NCBI GenBank assembly: GCA_001801025.1
Contig: MGWO01000001.1
Coordinates: forward strand, 1-64,000
DNA: 64,000 nt
Direction: 5' to 3'
Source of the DNA: Gallionellales bacterium GWA2_54_124
GTDB taxonomy: Bacteria; Pseudomonadota; Gammaproteobacteria; Burkholderiales; Gallionellaceae
How positions within the stretch are numbered: position 1 is the stretch's first letter; each line of letters begins with the position of its first letter. The translations under genes and the position numbers were made by a program. Shown one piece after another: positions 20,476 to 31,166 of the stretch. The notes beneath the pieces were generated by a model. It saw nothing but the letters and a program-made list of their open reading frames with translations, searched no databases and was not told the DNA's origin.

Positions 20476-21684
20476 ATGCTTAAAACCTTCACCGCAGCCC
20501 CGCATCGCGTTATGTTCTTCGGTGGGGCTGTGCAATCCATTGCCGTCATGCTGTGGTGGACGTTCGAACTGACAACGCGATACGGCATCATTGCTCAGCC
20601 CGTCAGTTGGGCTGTCGAACCGCGTGCTGCACATGTGTTTTTGATGATTTACAGCCTGCTACCGTTCTTTATGTTCGGGTTTTTGATGACGACTTTTCCG
20701 CGTTGGATGGCAGGCAAAGAAATTCCCGCCAGGCGCTATGTCACTGCTTTTGGATTGATGATTCTGGGTGTAATTGTGTTCTATGCCGGTATGATCTTCA
20801 GCATGGCGATCTTGGTTGCGGCCGTCGTCTCTGTCCTGAGCGGATGGGGCGTTGCACTCTATGCCTTAATACGCGTGTTGCTGGATACCCGTCCGGGCGA
20901 CAAACGTCATCCCATTGTATTGGTCATCGCGCTTGCGCTGGGATGGTGCGGTCTGGCGAGTTACCTTATCTGGCTGATTACCGCTGAATATGGTTTTTTG
21001 AATTTCTCGATTCAGAGCGGGTTATGGTTTTTTCTCCTGCCGCTGTTCGCCAGTGTTGCGCACCGGATGATCCCTTTTTTTACAAGCAATGCGTTGTCGC
21101 AACCTGATGTACCGCGGCCATTTTGGTCGTGGTGGACCGTGTTGGCGGGGAGTGTCGTGCATGGCGGGTTGTCATTCGCAGGTCAGACGCAATGGTTATG
21201 GTTATGCGATGCACCGATTGCGGCCTCTGCTTTGTATCTGAGCTACTTATGGGGCTTCCGCCGCAGTTTGAGCAATCCGCTGTTGGCGGTGTTGCATGTG
21301 GGGTTCGCATGGATGGGTATCGCCATGCTATTTTTCACTGTGCAAAGTTGGTTTTTCTTTATGAGCGGAGAATTCAGGTGGGCACTGGCCCCGTTACATG
21401 CGCTCACGATCGGCTGCTACACCACCTTGATGATAGGGATGGGCACACGCGTTACTCTCGGCCATTCCGGTTTGCCGTTCACGATTGGGACTTCGCTCAA
21501 GCTGATGTTTCTCGGCATGCAGTTAGTTGCATTATCGCGGGTGATGGCCGATGTGTTGCCGCGACAAAATGCCTACCTGTGGTACATACTTTCCGCGCTG
21601 GGGTGGTTGGCTTGCTTTTCACCGTGGGTATGGCGCTACTTGCCTGCATTTTTGAGGCCACGTGCTGATGGACAGCCCGGTTGA
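20476..21684 (+). CDS. nnrS: NnrS family protein
   Basis: 402 aa polytopic; HRVMFFGGAVQSIAVMLWW, MIPFFTSNAL, LHALTIGCYTTLMIGMGTRVTLGHSG typical of NnrS. Confidence 0.88.
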   Translation: MLKTFTAAPHRVMFFGGAVQSIAVMLWWTFELTTRYGIIAQPVSWAVEPRAAHVFLMIYSLLPFFMFGFLMTTFPRWMAGKEIPARRYVTAFGLMILGVIVFYAGMIFSMAILVAAVVSVLSGWGVALYALIRVLLDTRPGDKRHPIVLVIALALGWCGLASYLIWLITAEYGFLNFSIQSGLWFFLLPLFASVAHRMIPFFTSNALSQPDVPRPFWSWWTVLAGSVVHGGLSFAGQTQWLWLCDAPIAASALYLSYLWGFRRSLSNPLLAVLHVGFAWMGIAMLFFTVQSWFFFMSGEFRWALAPLHALTIGCYTTLMIGMGTRVTLGHSGLPFTIGTSLKLMFLGMQLVALSRVMADVLPRQNAYLWYILSALGWLACFSPWVWRYLPAFLRPRADGQPG

Positions 21685-21889
21685 GATGAGTGCAGTGGAT
21701 CAAGCTGATGATTTTGAGTATTCAATCAGAGAGCTCGTTTTAAGTACACTGTTTTGATTGCTTTATTTCTGCTTAAGATTCGCTTTGATGTGCCGAAAAT
21801 ACATAGATTAAGCCTGAATTTTTTCAATAAGTTCAATTCGAGTGCTCAGTTCGCGCGGTGTACAGTAAAAATAAATAAGGAGGGATGCA

Positions 21890-23872
21890 ATGAAACTAGC
21901 TTCAATAAGCCAAAGACTGGTGTTACTCGTAATAGTCCCGCTTGTCGCACTCATTTTTTTAGCGGGTTTGCTGTTTATCCAAGCCTATACATCCTATCAA
22001 AATAGCGTTCAGACGCACCAACTCATGAGCTTGTCAGTGAGTGCGGGAAATTTGATCCACACGCTTCAGATTGAACGGGGTGCGACAGCGGGTTTTCTGC
22101 AATCAAAAGGACAAAAATTTTCGGATGTATTGCCGGAGATGCGCAAGAAGACGAGTGAGCGCTTGGCAGAGCTGAGCAAAGAAGTTGCTACGATCGATTC
22201 AGGTCAAATGCCGAAGCTTGTTGAGGCGGTATCCCAAGCACAAAATAGTCTCAATAAGCTTGCCGATATGCGTCACCGGGCCAGTGATTTTTCGTTAACG
22301 GTTCCGGAGGAAGTGGCGTATTACACAGGAACGATTTCACAGTTAATCGATGCAATGGGTGTCGGCGTTGGATCGAATAGCGATGCTTCTGTTTCTCAGC
22401 AGATGATCGCTTATCTTAGCTTCCTTCGCGCGAAGGAAAATGCCGGACAGGAGCGGGCGTTAGTCACGGCAGCGTTCGCCGCCAACAAGATAGTACCAGC
22501 GCAATACCGAACCATCTTGAGCAAGATTAACCATCAGGAAGCTTATCTGAATGATTTTCGCAGCATCGCTAGTTCGGAGTTGAAGGCTTCACTTGCAACT
22601 GTATTGGCGGGTGCGGCTGAAAAAGAGGTGGCAGTCTACCGGGAGACACTCATCGGCAAATCATCTGAAGGGGATTTTGGCGTTGAACCCACGCAATGGT
22701 TTAAAACGATCACGATGAAGATCGATGGGCTGCATGCAACCGAAGAGCTTATTACGAACCAAATTAATACGGATGCGGCAGCACTTCAGCGTACCAGCCG
22801 GACTCAACTTATTGCCGTCTTGCTTGGAGGGATGGTGGCGATTTTATTGACCATCGCAGTATCCTATTGGGTCGCAAAGAGTATCGGAACACCGCTCAAT
22901 GACATGGTGGTTTTTACTGAGAAGGCAATTGCTAATAACGATTTTTCGGGCAAGGTGCCTGAGCGGGGTGCCTCTGAAGTCATTCGTACCGGTAAGGCGC
23001 TGAACCAGCTCATCGATAAATTCCGCAAAATCATCTTGGAGACAAAACAATCGAGTGAGCAGATTACCGCTGCTGCACATGGGTTGGCGGTTTCAAGTAA
23101 TGAGGTAAGAGAAAATTCTATCGTTCAATCTAGTGCAGCAGAATCGGTGGCCGCTGCAGTTGAAGAATCTTCAGTCAGCATCAGCGAAACAGCTAGCAAT
23201 GCACAAGCGGCCGCCGAGTTGGTGATTCAAGCTCGCCAGGATAGCGAGAGTGCAGGGAAGATCATGCAGGAGACGGTCATCAAAATGGATGATGTCGCAA
23301 AACTGATTCGAGACTCAGGAGAGAGCGTACAGCATCTTGATGAGAGCTCACAGAAAATCGGTAATATCGTTCAAGTGATCAAGGAGATCGCCGACCAGAC
23401 CAATTTGCTTGCTTTGAATGCGGCGATTGAAGCGGCGCGTGCCGGAGAGCAAGGTCGCGGGTTTGCTGTGGTTGCAGACGAGGTCCGGAAGCTGGCCGAA
23501 CGTACTGGTTTGGCGACAGGGGAGATTGCTGCTTTGATCAAAGCTATTCAAGAGGATATCGGCGGCGCTGTGGTTTCAATGCAACAGGCCAATATGAATG
23601 CGGCCTCTAGCTTGGCGCTAGTCAACCAATCTGCGAATGCACTTCAACAGATTGATCAGGATGATGTCGAGGTCTCCAGCGATGTAATGAGCATCTCTAA
23701 TGCGTTAGCTGAACAGGATGCCGCGATTCGCCAGATTGCTGTCAATATTGAACAGATCGCTCAAATGACAGAGAGCAACAATAATGCGTCTGTTGCCAAC
23801 AGTACTACGGCGGCAGAATTAGATGTACTTGCATTGCAACTGAAAAATTCCGTCGCTGTGTATAGGGTGTGA
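21890..23872 (+). CDS. Methyl-accepting chemotaxis protein with NIT (nitrate/nitrite-sensing-type) periplasmic domain
   Basis: 660 aa; [23 protein letters not shown] (NIT-like), HAMP, and MCP hairpin [40 protein letters not shown]. Confidence 0.9.
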   Translation: MKLASISQRLVLLVIVPLVALIFLAGLLFIQAYTSYQNSVQTHQLMSLSVSAGNLIHTLQIERGATAGFLQSKGQKFSDVLPEMRKKTSERLAELSKEVATIDSGQMPKLVEAVSQAQNSLNKLADMRHRASDFSLTVPEEVAYYTGTISQLIDAMGVGVGSNSDASVSQQMIAYLSFLRAKENAGQERALVTAAFAANKIVPAQYRTILSKINHQEAYLNDFRSIASSELKASLATVLAGAAEKEVAVYRETLIGKSSEGDFGVEPTQWFKTITMKIDGLHATEELITNQINTDAAALQRTSRTQLIAVLLGGMVAILLTIAVSYWVAKSIGTPLNDMVVFTEKAIANNDFSGKVPERGASEVIRTGKALNQLIDKFRKIILETKQSSEQITAAAHGLAVSSNEVRENSIVQSSAAESVAAAVEESSVSISETASNAQAAAELVIQARQDSESAGKIMQETVIKMDDVAKLIRDSGESVQHLDESSQKIGNIVQVIKEIADQTNLLALNAAIEAARAGEQGRGFAVVADEVRKLAERTGLATGEIAALIKAIQEDIGGAVVSMQQANMNAASSLALVNQSANALQQIDQDDVEVSSDVMSISNALAEQDAAIRQIAVNIEQIAQMTESNNNASVANSTTAAELDVLALQLKNSVAVYRV

Positions 23873-23879
23873 AGCACCG

Positions 23880-24960
23880 GCACTTTTTAGCATGAGGAGC
23901 CTGAACGCGTGCAATGCTGTGTGATGTGCTCTGTACGGCTTGTTCAATGACCTGTTTGCCATTGTCGGCCAGTCGCTTTGAACTCACGGAGATATTCATG
24001 ACTTCTTGGGCATTGCTGGCTATTTGGTCCATGCTGACACTCATCTGCGCTACAGCGGCTACCATGCTGCTCGACGCATCAGACTGTGTTAGTGATGCAT
24101 CGGTCAGCTTTTCGACCGCTATATTCAGATGAGTGGAGCGCTCATTTACTTGAGCGGCCGCTGCGGTGATCTGGTCAATCACCGAACCCACCAAGACTTT
24201 GGTTGATTGCACCGAGCAAAGGATATTGCCCATTTCGTCCTGCCTGCTGATGATGGTGTGGTTAGACATATCGCTATTCCCATTAACCAGATTTTCTAGG
24301 TGGCTGTTAATAGATCGTACCGGCATGGAAACATATCGGCTGACAGCCCAGCGGATGAAAAAGAAGAGGAATAGCTGTGCGAATACTTGTCCTGCAAATA
24401 ATTTCGCCATGAACAGGTAGAACGCCTGATATTCTTCACTGAGATCTATGCTTAGATCGGCGGCACCAAGTACACTACCTTCTGGTGCCTGATGGCAGCT
24501 CAAACAGTCGGTGTCACTGTGTTCGTGACTGCCAATGTAAGGAATGACGGCATGTAGGGCAGCCCCCCGCCAGACCGGTCAATTGCATAGTAGGGCTGCC
24601 CGTGTAACAGCGTTTGACGCTAGATATCGTTCTGTATCTGCTCTTCAGGAAGTCCGGCACCATACTGTTGGTTTACATGGCTGGAACGTATCAAGTGCAA
24701 GGACAGCAGATTATTCGATGCTGATATTTTCTGTCGCATCAGTTTGCGCGTTTTTGGATCGCTGATTTGTCCGGTGACCATCATCAAGTTAGCGCTGTCC
24801 AGCATTTCATTCGCGATGCTCTCTGCCGCATGGCGGGCGTTGTGGTGAAGCTGGTCGTCCATGTTCACCGCGGTGGTCAGTGCGGAGAGGATGAGAAACA
24901 CGAATAGCATAGGCTGAATCAACAGCTGCAGTTTTGCCTGCAAGGGAAGGTTTCACCGTT
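23880..24960 (-). pseudogene. Decayed c-heme MCP (in-frame stop, frameshift, missing signalling domain)
   Basis: ORFs 24620-24943 and 23805-24503 are two parts of one MCP; reading through gives ...EEQIQNDI*RQTLLHGQPYYAIDRSGG then a shift at the GGGGGG run into ALHAVIPYIGSHEHSDTDCLSCHQAPEG. The 3' end stops before the MCP hairpin. Confidence 0.85.
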
Positions 24961-25366
24961 ACGCAACGTATGCTGGCGCTTTCGCAATCCCGCGTCCTTA
25001 TGTCGCGTGACTGTCAGTTTGCTGAACTCAGTCGTGTATTGAGCTATGTTTCTTGCTACTACAAAATTTAATGCTTTCCTTGGAGGGGGCTCACAATGCG
25101 TTATGAAGTTAACCTGACAATGGTGCGCTATACCAAAGCAAGACTTTAAATGATAGTATTTGCTGGCGTTGCGTCCATTGCGCCAGTAGTTGTGAAGGTC
25201 GTGCCGGCAGGTAAAAATTGAATGGGGGAGAGCGTTTACTGCAGTTGTTTTATGCGAGGCGTTCATTAGCATGACGGCATGCGGGAGTCAGAATGCAAAT
25301 TTCGTTACGGATGGCAGGGTGTCTGATCGGAATATTTGATTAATAATGCAAAGTCGAATCGATGTC

Positions 25367-28300
25367 ATGAATTTCACCCTCCGCTTTCGACTCTTAGTCG
25401 TCTTACTCATGACGCTGCTGAGTATTTCAGCGCGTGCAGTTGAAAACATACCGCAAGACCCCGTCAGGCTCGCTGTGCTGGCCTTCAAACCCAAACCTGA
25501 TGTTTTTGCTCAATGGCAGCCGATTGCAGACTATCTGGAAAGCTCATTACAGCGTCCTGTACGATTGTCGGTGCTCAATTATGATGAGCTGAATGACGCT
25601 GTAACTCACCAAAAGGTCGATGTCGTGGTGACCAACCCTGGTCATTATGTGTTGCTGAATCATCGCGACCTCGTTAAATCACCGCTTGTCACCCTGATCA
25701 ATCAGACGGGGCAATATGAATTGCATTCTTTTGGCGGGGTGATTTTTACCCGGGCAGACTCAACAATAAACGCACTTGGAGAACTGTCCGGTAAGCGAAT
25801 TGCTATCGTCGGCACAGATTCCCTGGGTGGATATCAAATGCAAGCCTATGAACTGTTCAAATTGGGCATTGAAATCGATAGAAAATCATCCTTGTTTGTC
25901 AAGACTGGCATGCCTCACAAGAATGTGGTTGAGGCTGTGATGGACGGTCAAGCTGATGCGGGATTTGTTCGTGACAGCGTACTGGAAGGCATGATTAAGG
26001 ACGGAAAGCTTAAGGCTAATCAGTTCAAAATTATTAATCAACAGCGGCCGGTGAATTTTCCGTACCTTGTTTCGACCCCTCTTTATCCTGAATGGCCGGT
26101 TACGGTAACCCCGCATCTGGATGAGCATATTACCCGGGCGATAACCGTTGCTTTGCTTTCTCTGAAATCAACTGATCCTGCGGCTGTTGCATCGCATCTG
26201 TCGGGATTTTCAACACCGGCTGTCTATGAAGGTGTTGAAGAGGTCTTAAGGGAACTTCGTATGGCCCCTTTTGATGGCGTGCCCAAATTCACACTGCATG
26301 ATTTTTGGAGTCGTCATTTTCTACTGGTTTCATCTTTGATGGCTATCCTGTTTTCGCTGGGGACGCTCTTGTTGGCAGGGCTCTATTTTCAAAACCGGAA
26401 GGAACGGCAATCGCGCAATCGTTTTTCCATGTTGTTTGAGTTATCTCCTGAGCCAATATGGTTGCTGAAAGAAGGGCGTTTTGTCGATTGCAATAATTGT
26501 GCTTTAAATCTGCTCGGATATCAGGGAAAGCAGGACATTATCGGAAAAAGCCCGTGTGAAGTCTCGCCTGAATATCAACTCAATGGGATCTCGGCTGAGG
26601 ATTTGTTTGCAACCGTTGGTCAGACCGTTCCGGGAGAGATTCGTGGATTCGACTGGATACACACCACCCCTTCGGGCGCGCAGATTATCGTTAAGGTCAA
26701 TCTTGCTCCTATTAAGTTAAACGGGGCGGATATGTTACTTGCGGTAGGGCATGATGTAACCGAGGCCGTTAAAAACAGGGAAAGCATGCAGCTTGCTTCG
26801 TCTGTTTTTCTGCATGCGAAGGAAGGGATATTGATCACCACTCCTGCGGGTGTCATTCTCGATGTCAATGCAACGCTGATCGCCACCAGCGGCTATCGTC
26901 GTGAAGAACTGATCGGTATGAACCCGAGAATATTTCAATCTGGAAAACAGTCCAGAGAGTTTTATTCACATATGTGGGAGTCGATTTTACAAAATGGCCA
27001 TTGGGCGGGAGAGATCGTCAACAAAACTAAGTGTGGTACTGAGTACCCGGGCATCTTGACCATTAGCAGCGTGAAAAACAGTAAGGACGAGCTCACCCAT
27101 TTCGTTGGACATTTCACTGACATTTCCCGCATAAAGGAACAGGAAGAAAAATTAAAATTATTAGCTCATTATGATCCGTTGACAGGACTGCCTAACCGGA
27201 CGCTTAAGGCCTTAAGGCTTAACAGCGCAATTGTACAGAGTCGAAGAACGAAACGTTCAGTCGCGGTTGCCTTTATCGATCTTGATGGTTTCAAGGAAAT
27301 CAATGACCAATATGGGCATGCTGTCGGAGATGAACTGCTCGTTGGCATTGCCGAACGGTTGAAACAAGCATTGAGGGAGGGCGATACTTTAGCAAGATTG
27401 GGCGGAGATGAATTCGTTGCTATTTTGACAGAGCTGGAACGGATCGAAGACGCGCAAATGGTTTTAAATCGCATTTTACTCGCTGCGTCAGAAGACATTG
27501 TGACCAGCATTGGAGTCGCTCAAGTTTCAGCCAGCATCGGGGTGACGATATTTCCTCAGGATGCATCCGATGCTGATCAATTGATTCGTCATGCTGACAT
27601 GGCGATGTATCAGGCCAAGCTGGCAGGCAAGAATCGCGTCCATTATTTTGATGTGGATCAGGACAATGTTGCTCAGGCCAGAATGAGCGTTATTGCGGGG
27701 GTTCAGGAAGCGCTGCTGCAAAAGCAGTTCGTTTTATATTACCAACCCAAAGTCAATATGCGTACCGGCAAGGTGATTGGTGCAGAGGCGCTGATACGCT
27801 GGATGCATCCTGAACGCGGCTTGATCCCCCCGATGGATTTCCTGCCCTATATTGATAACCATCCGGTTGAGCTCGAATTGGGGGATTGGGTCATTGAAGA
27901 AGCGATGCGGCAGTGCGGGATATGGAATAAGTTGGGCCTTGCGTTAAAAATGAGTGTAAACGTTAGCGCAAATCAATTGCAGCAAGTCGATTTTATACAG
28001 AAACTATCCAACTCCCTTGCTTTAAACAGCGATGTTTTAGCAAGTCACATTGAGTTGGAAATTTTGGAGTCCGCTGCACTCAGAAATATTCAGCAAACCT
28101 CGGAGGTCTTGCATGCGTTGTGCCAACTGGGTATTGGCATTGCGCTGGATGATTTTGGTACAGGTTATTCTTCGCTTTCTTATCTGAGGAAGCTGCCTGC
28201 AGGATTGATTAAAATTGATCAGAGTTTTGTTCGGGACATGTTGTTTGACGTGGATGATCTTGCGATTGTCGACGGTGTGATTGGACTGGCGGCCTCTTTT

Positions 28301-28894
28301 CGCAGAAATGTGATTGCAGAAGGGGTAGAGACCGTGGTGCATGGTGATGCCTTGCTGTTGTTGGGCTGTGATCTGGCGCAAGGCTATGGTATCTCGCGAC
28401 CCGTCCCGCCTCAGGATTTTGAGGTTTGGTTGACCCGTTGGGTCACTCCCGAGTCATGGAGGCAACATTCGCTGCAATTACCTAATCTTCACGGTTCTGC
28501 GATTGTTTTTGCAGACGTGGGGCATCGTGCCTGGGTGGCGCGGATTGAAGATTATTTGGCGCATAAAGTGGATGAGTCGCCTCTGATGCAGCATTCTGAG
28601 TGTCATCTTGGTCAGTGGATCAATGGCGCGGGAAAGAGCTATTTTGGACCGTTGCAGGCATTCCAGGAATTGTCAGTCATACATGAGCGGGTTCATGAAC
28701 GGGGCTGCGATTTATTGAAATCACAGGCGGGTGATCGCGAACCGGTCGTTCAGGAAAAATTAATCGAACTCAAGAAATTGCGTGATGATCTGTTAAAAAA
28801 ACTACGGATGTTATGCATGCAAACAGACCCTCCCTCCGGGAGAGGGCTTGATGCCAATGATCAGAATGTTTCGAAACCGCTGCAGGATGCATAA
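25367..28894 (+). CDS. PhnD-like periplasmic-binding domain + PAS + GGDEF + EAL + C-terminal CZB domain protein
   Basis: About 1180 aa; VRLAVLAFKPKPDVFAQWQPIADYLES (PhnD-like), PAS, RLGGDEFVAIL, GAEALIRWMHPERGLIPP, and C-terminal HSECHLGQWINGAGKSYFG...IHERVHERG (CZB). Confidence 0.9.
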   Translation: MNFTLRFRLLVVLLMTLLSISARAVENIPQDPVRLAVLAFKPKPDVFAQWQPIADYLESSLQRPVRLSVLNYDELNDAVTHQKVDVVVTNPGHYVLLNHRDLVKSPLVTLINQTGQYELHSFGGVIFTRADSTINALGELSGKRIAIVGTDSLGGYQMQAYELFKLGIEIDRKSSLFVKTGMPHKNVVEAVMDGQADAGFVRDSVLEGMIKDGKLKANQFKIINQQRPVNFPYLVSTPLYPEWPVTVTPHLDEHITRAITVALLSLKSTDPAAVASHLSGFSTPAVYEGVEEVLRELRMAPFDGVPKFTLHDFWSRHFLLVSSLMAILFSLGTLLLAGLYFQNRKERQSRNRFSMLFELSPEPIWLLKEGRFVDCNNCALNLLGYQGKQDIIGKSPCEVSPEYQLNGISAEDLFATVGQTVPGEIRGFDWIHTTPSGAQIIVKVNLAPIKLNGADMLLAVGHDVTEAVKNRESMQLASSVFLHAKEGILITTPAGVILDVNATLIATSGYRREELIGMNPRIFQSGKQSREFYSHMWESILQNGHWAGEIVNKTKCGTEYPGILTISSVKNSKDELTHFVGHFTDISRIKEQEEKLKLLAHYDPLTGLPNRTLKALRLNSAIVQSRRTKRSVAVAFIDLDGFKEINDQYGHAVGDELLVGIAERLKQALREGDTLARLGGDEFVAILTELERIEDAQMVLNRILLAASEDIVTSIGVAQVSASIGVTIFPQDASDADQLIRHADMAMYQAKLAGKNRVHYFDVDQDNVAQARMSVIAGVQEALLQKQFVLYYQPKVNMRTGKVIGAEALIRWMHPERGLIPPMDFLPYIDNHPVELELGDWVIEEAMRQCGIWNKLGLALKMSVNVSANQLQQVDFIQKLSNSLALNSDVLASHIELEILESAALRNIQQTSEVLHALCQLGIGIALDDFGTGYSSLSYLRKLPAGLIKIDQSFVRDMLFDVDDLAIVDGVIGLAASFRRNVIAEGVETVVHGDALLLLGCDLAQGYGISRPVPPQDFEVWLTRWVTPESWRQHSLQLPNLHGSAIVFADVGHRAWVARIEDYLAHKVDESPLMQHSECHLGQWINGAGKSYFGPLQAFQELSVIHERVHERGCDLLKSQAGDREPVVQEKLIELKKLRDDLLKKLRMLCMQTDPPSGRGLDANDQNVSKPLQDA

Positions 28895-29048
28895 GCAGTT
28901 TCACGTCATCAGGCCGTCTTTTGGTGTTATGGTCAGCTGTGCAGGCTGTTGCTGGTAGAAATTCTACTCAGCCCTAATGATCATCCGTTCGGTGCCGTTA
29001 ATCAATTCAGTGCTTCATAAACTTAGCGTACTGAAAGGCGGTTCATCA

Positions 29049-29213
29049 TGAGCAACGCAGAAATGCACTTCAAAAATTCCAGCGATGATACCTCCGCAGA
29101 AATTTCCCGTAATACCGTGCCTGAGATGGATGCCAGAGAACAGATGGTTGCAGCACGCACAGAGCAGCAACGTCTATGCATATTGCGCAGTCTTAATCGT
29201 ACTCGTCGTTAAT
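29049..29213 (+). CDS. Small hypothetical protein (54 aa)
   Basis: ATG ORF MSNAEMHFKNSSDDTSAEISRNTVPEMDAREQMVAARTEQQRLCILRSLNRTRR; below ORF-track size cutoff. Confidence 0.3.
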
Positions 29214-29379
29214 TTGTCAGTCCGGTTTTGATGTCTTGCCAGCGTCGGGAGGTTAGGGGGCGATGACTCAATTGCACGTCCGCCTTTTTCGCGGCAATCC
29301 ATACTATTCGTGTCGGTTACTGCATAATACTTAACACAATCCTGTGCCAAGCCCTCGTTCCTAAAGAGTATTTTTGTTT

Positions 29380-29413
29380 CATCCACAATTTCTGTGGATA
29401 ACTCTGTGGATAA
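29380..29413 (+). promoter_or_regulatory. DnaA-box cluster: two perfect TGTGGATAA boxes (29393-29401, 29405-29413) plus near-match TCATCCACA (29380-29388)
   Basis: Direct match to the reverse complement of TTATCCACA, 12 bp apart, plus an opposite-strand 8/9 match. Confidence 0.7.
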
Positions 29414-29648
29414 TGTGGCCGGTTAAGCCCGTAAAGTACCATTCCGCAAGGGATTTTAACAGGCTGCCTGTTTTTTGTAATTATAAATAGTTATTTATAA
29501 ACAATATGTTATCGTAAGTTTGAGGAGTCCGGGAGTGCGTGTGTGGCGCCAGCCTATATGGCGTATGGTTTTGTGGGTAATGTAGAAAAGTCAATATGTT
29601 TTATGCAGATATTTTTAATAAATTTTTCAAAAAATAACTCCACTTTTC

Positions 29649-29661
29649 AATCAATAAGTTA
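29649..29661 (+). promoter_or_regulatory. IHF consensus match
   Basis: AATCAATAAGTTA fits WATCAANNNNTTR exactly. Confidence 0.45.
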
Positions 29662-29815
29662 GCTGCGCCAGCAATTCTAATTTTGTGCAATGCAGAAGTG
29701 GAGGTGCCGCTGACGGTGATTTGCTTCCGTAAGTTCATTATTGTTTTCCGGGGAAGATAGCGGTTTTCGCAGGCCTAGTGTTAAGCCCCATCAGCGTGTC
29801 GGTTTGTTCCGGGCT

Positions 29816-29851
29816 CCCGCTTCTCGTTCAGAGGAATGAACGAGAAGCGGG
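29816..29851. terminator. Strong intergenic hairpin (perfect 15-bp stem)
   Basis: CCCGCTTCTCGTTCA-GAGGAA-TGAACGAGAAGCGGG; no adjacent T-run, so terminator role uncertain. Confidence 0.5.
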
Positions 29852-30084
29852 TCGTTCAGGGCGTACTGTGTGCTAACGCACAAAGCGGGTATTAATTTTG
29901 GAGAATAGTTAAGGTGATCCTTGGCTTGCCAAGGATGATGAGTATGAATTAGGCTTGAATCTCAAAAAAATGATTTTTTCCGGTGCTTTCCGGTAAGGCC
30001 GGAAAACATATTTTGATAAACGAAAAAGTCGGATTGATATAATATGGCGAGTTTATAGCGCGTAAATTACACAGAGCGAATTTT

Positions 30085-30465
30085 ATGGATGTTGAACCTA
30101 GCGAACTTCCTGTTGCGGAGGTTAAAAAATTGCGACTCTCGCACCGTTATCATTTAATGGGTAACGATTGTCTCATCGAAACGACGGGAGTAAAACCGTT
30201 CATTGCAAAAATTTTGGACGTGAGTCATGCCGGTGCGCTGATCCATTCTAAAAAAACTTTTGGTGCGGTAGGGGATGTGATTGATGTTTATTGCCGGATG
30301 AACATCAATGAAGAAAATAGTGTTTTCAATTTAAAGTCCATTATTAAAAGCGTCAGGGTAGAGGACGCTTCGGATTCGGTGATGTATGGAATTGAATTTT
30401 TCGACGTTAGTCGCGAGCTGGAGTTGTTACTGAAGAACTATATTTATAAAGCCTTGACTGAGTAA
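30085..30465 (+). CDS. PilZ domain protein
   Basis: 126 aa; ILDVSHAGALIHSKKTFGAVGDVIDVY PilZ-like DxSxxG motif. Confidence 0.75.
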   Translation: MDVEPSELPVAEVKKLRLSHRYHLMGNDCLIETTGVKPFIAKILDVSHAGALIHSKKTFGAVGDVIDVYCRMNINEENSVFNLKSIIKSVRVEDASDSVMYGIEFFDVSRELELLLKNYIYKALTE

Positions 30466-30590
30466 GCGCTCCCGTATTTTCAGAATTTCCCGTTATGCTT
30501 GCAAAATAATGGCATGTGATTGAACTGATTATCGTCATATTTTAGATTTTATAATGTGGCTGGCTGAGCCTCAGCTAGGAATGGACATCG

Positions 30591-30794
30591 ATGAATAGGC
30601 AGAGCGCAGAGGTGGCGGGCAGTGTCATGTGTCATTGCAGTGGCACGCGCCGGGGGCATATTCAAAGTCTTTTCGAGCAAGGCATGGATATGAATGCTAT
30701 TTCCAGGTGGACCGGCGCACTTTCGGGTTGTGGAGGTTGCGAATGGGATATCGCCGATTTTTTGAAGGAACTTGCCACACAACAGCACGGATAG
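30591..30794 (+). CDS. BFD-like [2Fe-2S]-binding domain protein
   Basis: 67 aa; MCHCSGTRRGHIQSLFEQG...GALSGCGGCEWDI (CxC ... CxxC). Confidence 0.75.
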   Translation: MNRQSAEVAGSVMCHCSGTRRGHIQSLFEQGMDMNAISRWTGALSGCGGCEWDIADFLKELATQQHG

Positions 30795-30874
30795 CCGGAG
30801 TACCGACCCGGAAATAAATAGGCCTTTATCTCGTTTTGGCTATCGCTATTATGTTCCCTGGCATACTGAATAGA

Positions 30875-31069
30875 ATGAAATATCAGCACTACAAGGGCGG
30901 TATCTACGAAATAGTCTGCGAGGCGCGGCTAGAGGCGAATCCGGATGTGCTTCTGGTGATCTATCGGTCCGTGCCGGAGGGTGCTGTCTGGGCTCGCCCG
31001 AAGGAGATGTTTTTTGAGCTCGTAAAGTATCAGGGGCGCGATGTGGCGAGATTTTCGCCTGTTGATTAA
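30875..31069 (+). CDS. DUF1653 family protein
   Basis: MKYQHYKGGIYEIVCEARLEANPDVLLVIYRS...VWARPKEMFFE. Confidence 0.8.
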   Translation: MKYQHYKGGIYEIVCEARLEANPDVLLVIYRSVPEGAVWARPKEMFFELVKYQGRDVARFSPVD

Positions 31070-31166
31070 ATGAGCGGGCTTACGCTCGCTCTTGATATAT
31101 GATCGGTCAGCTCATCGTTCCACTCGCCGTTGTTATTGCAAACCTACCCAACATCAAGGCCGTAAG

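Noticed and set aside
24558-24600. GGGCAGCCC...GGGCTGCCC inverted repeat as an inserted mobile sequence
   Set aside because: Read-through translation shows it is part of the normal MCP coding sequence (GQPYYAIDRSGG...GLP); coincidental.
29380-29661. Chromosomal oriC
   Set aside because: DnaA boxes present, but no dnaA/dnaN/gidA/parAB context and only three boxes; downgraded to datA/DARS-like candidate.
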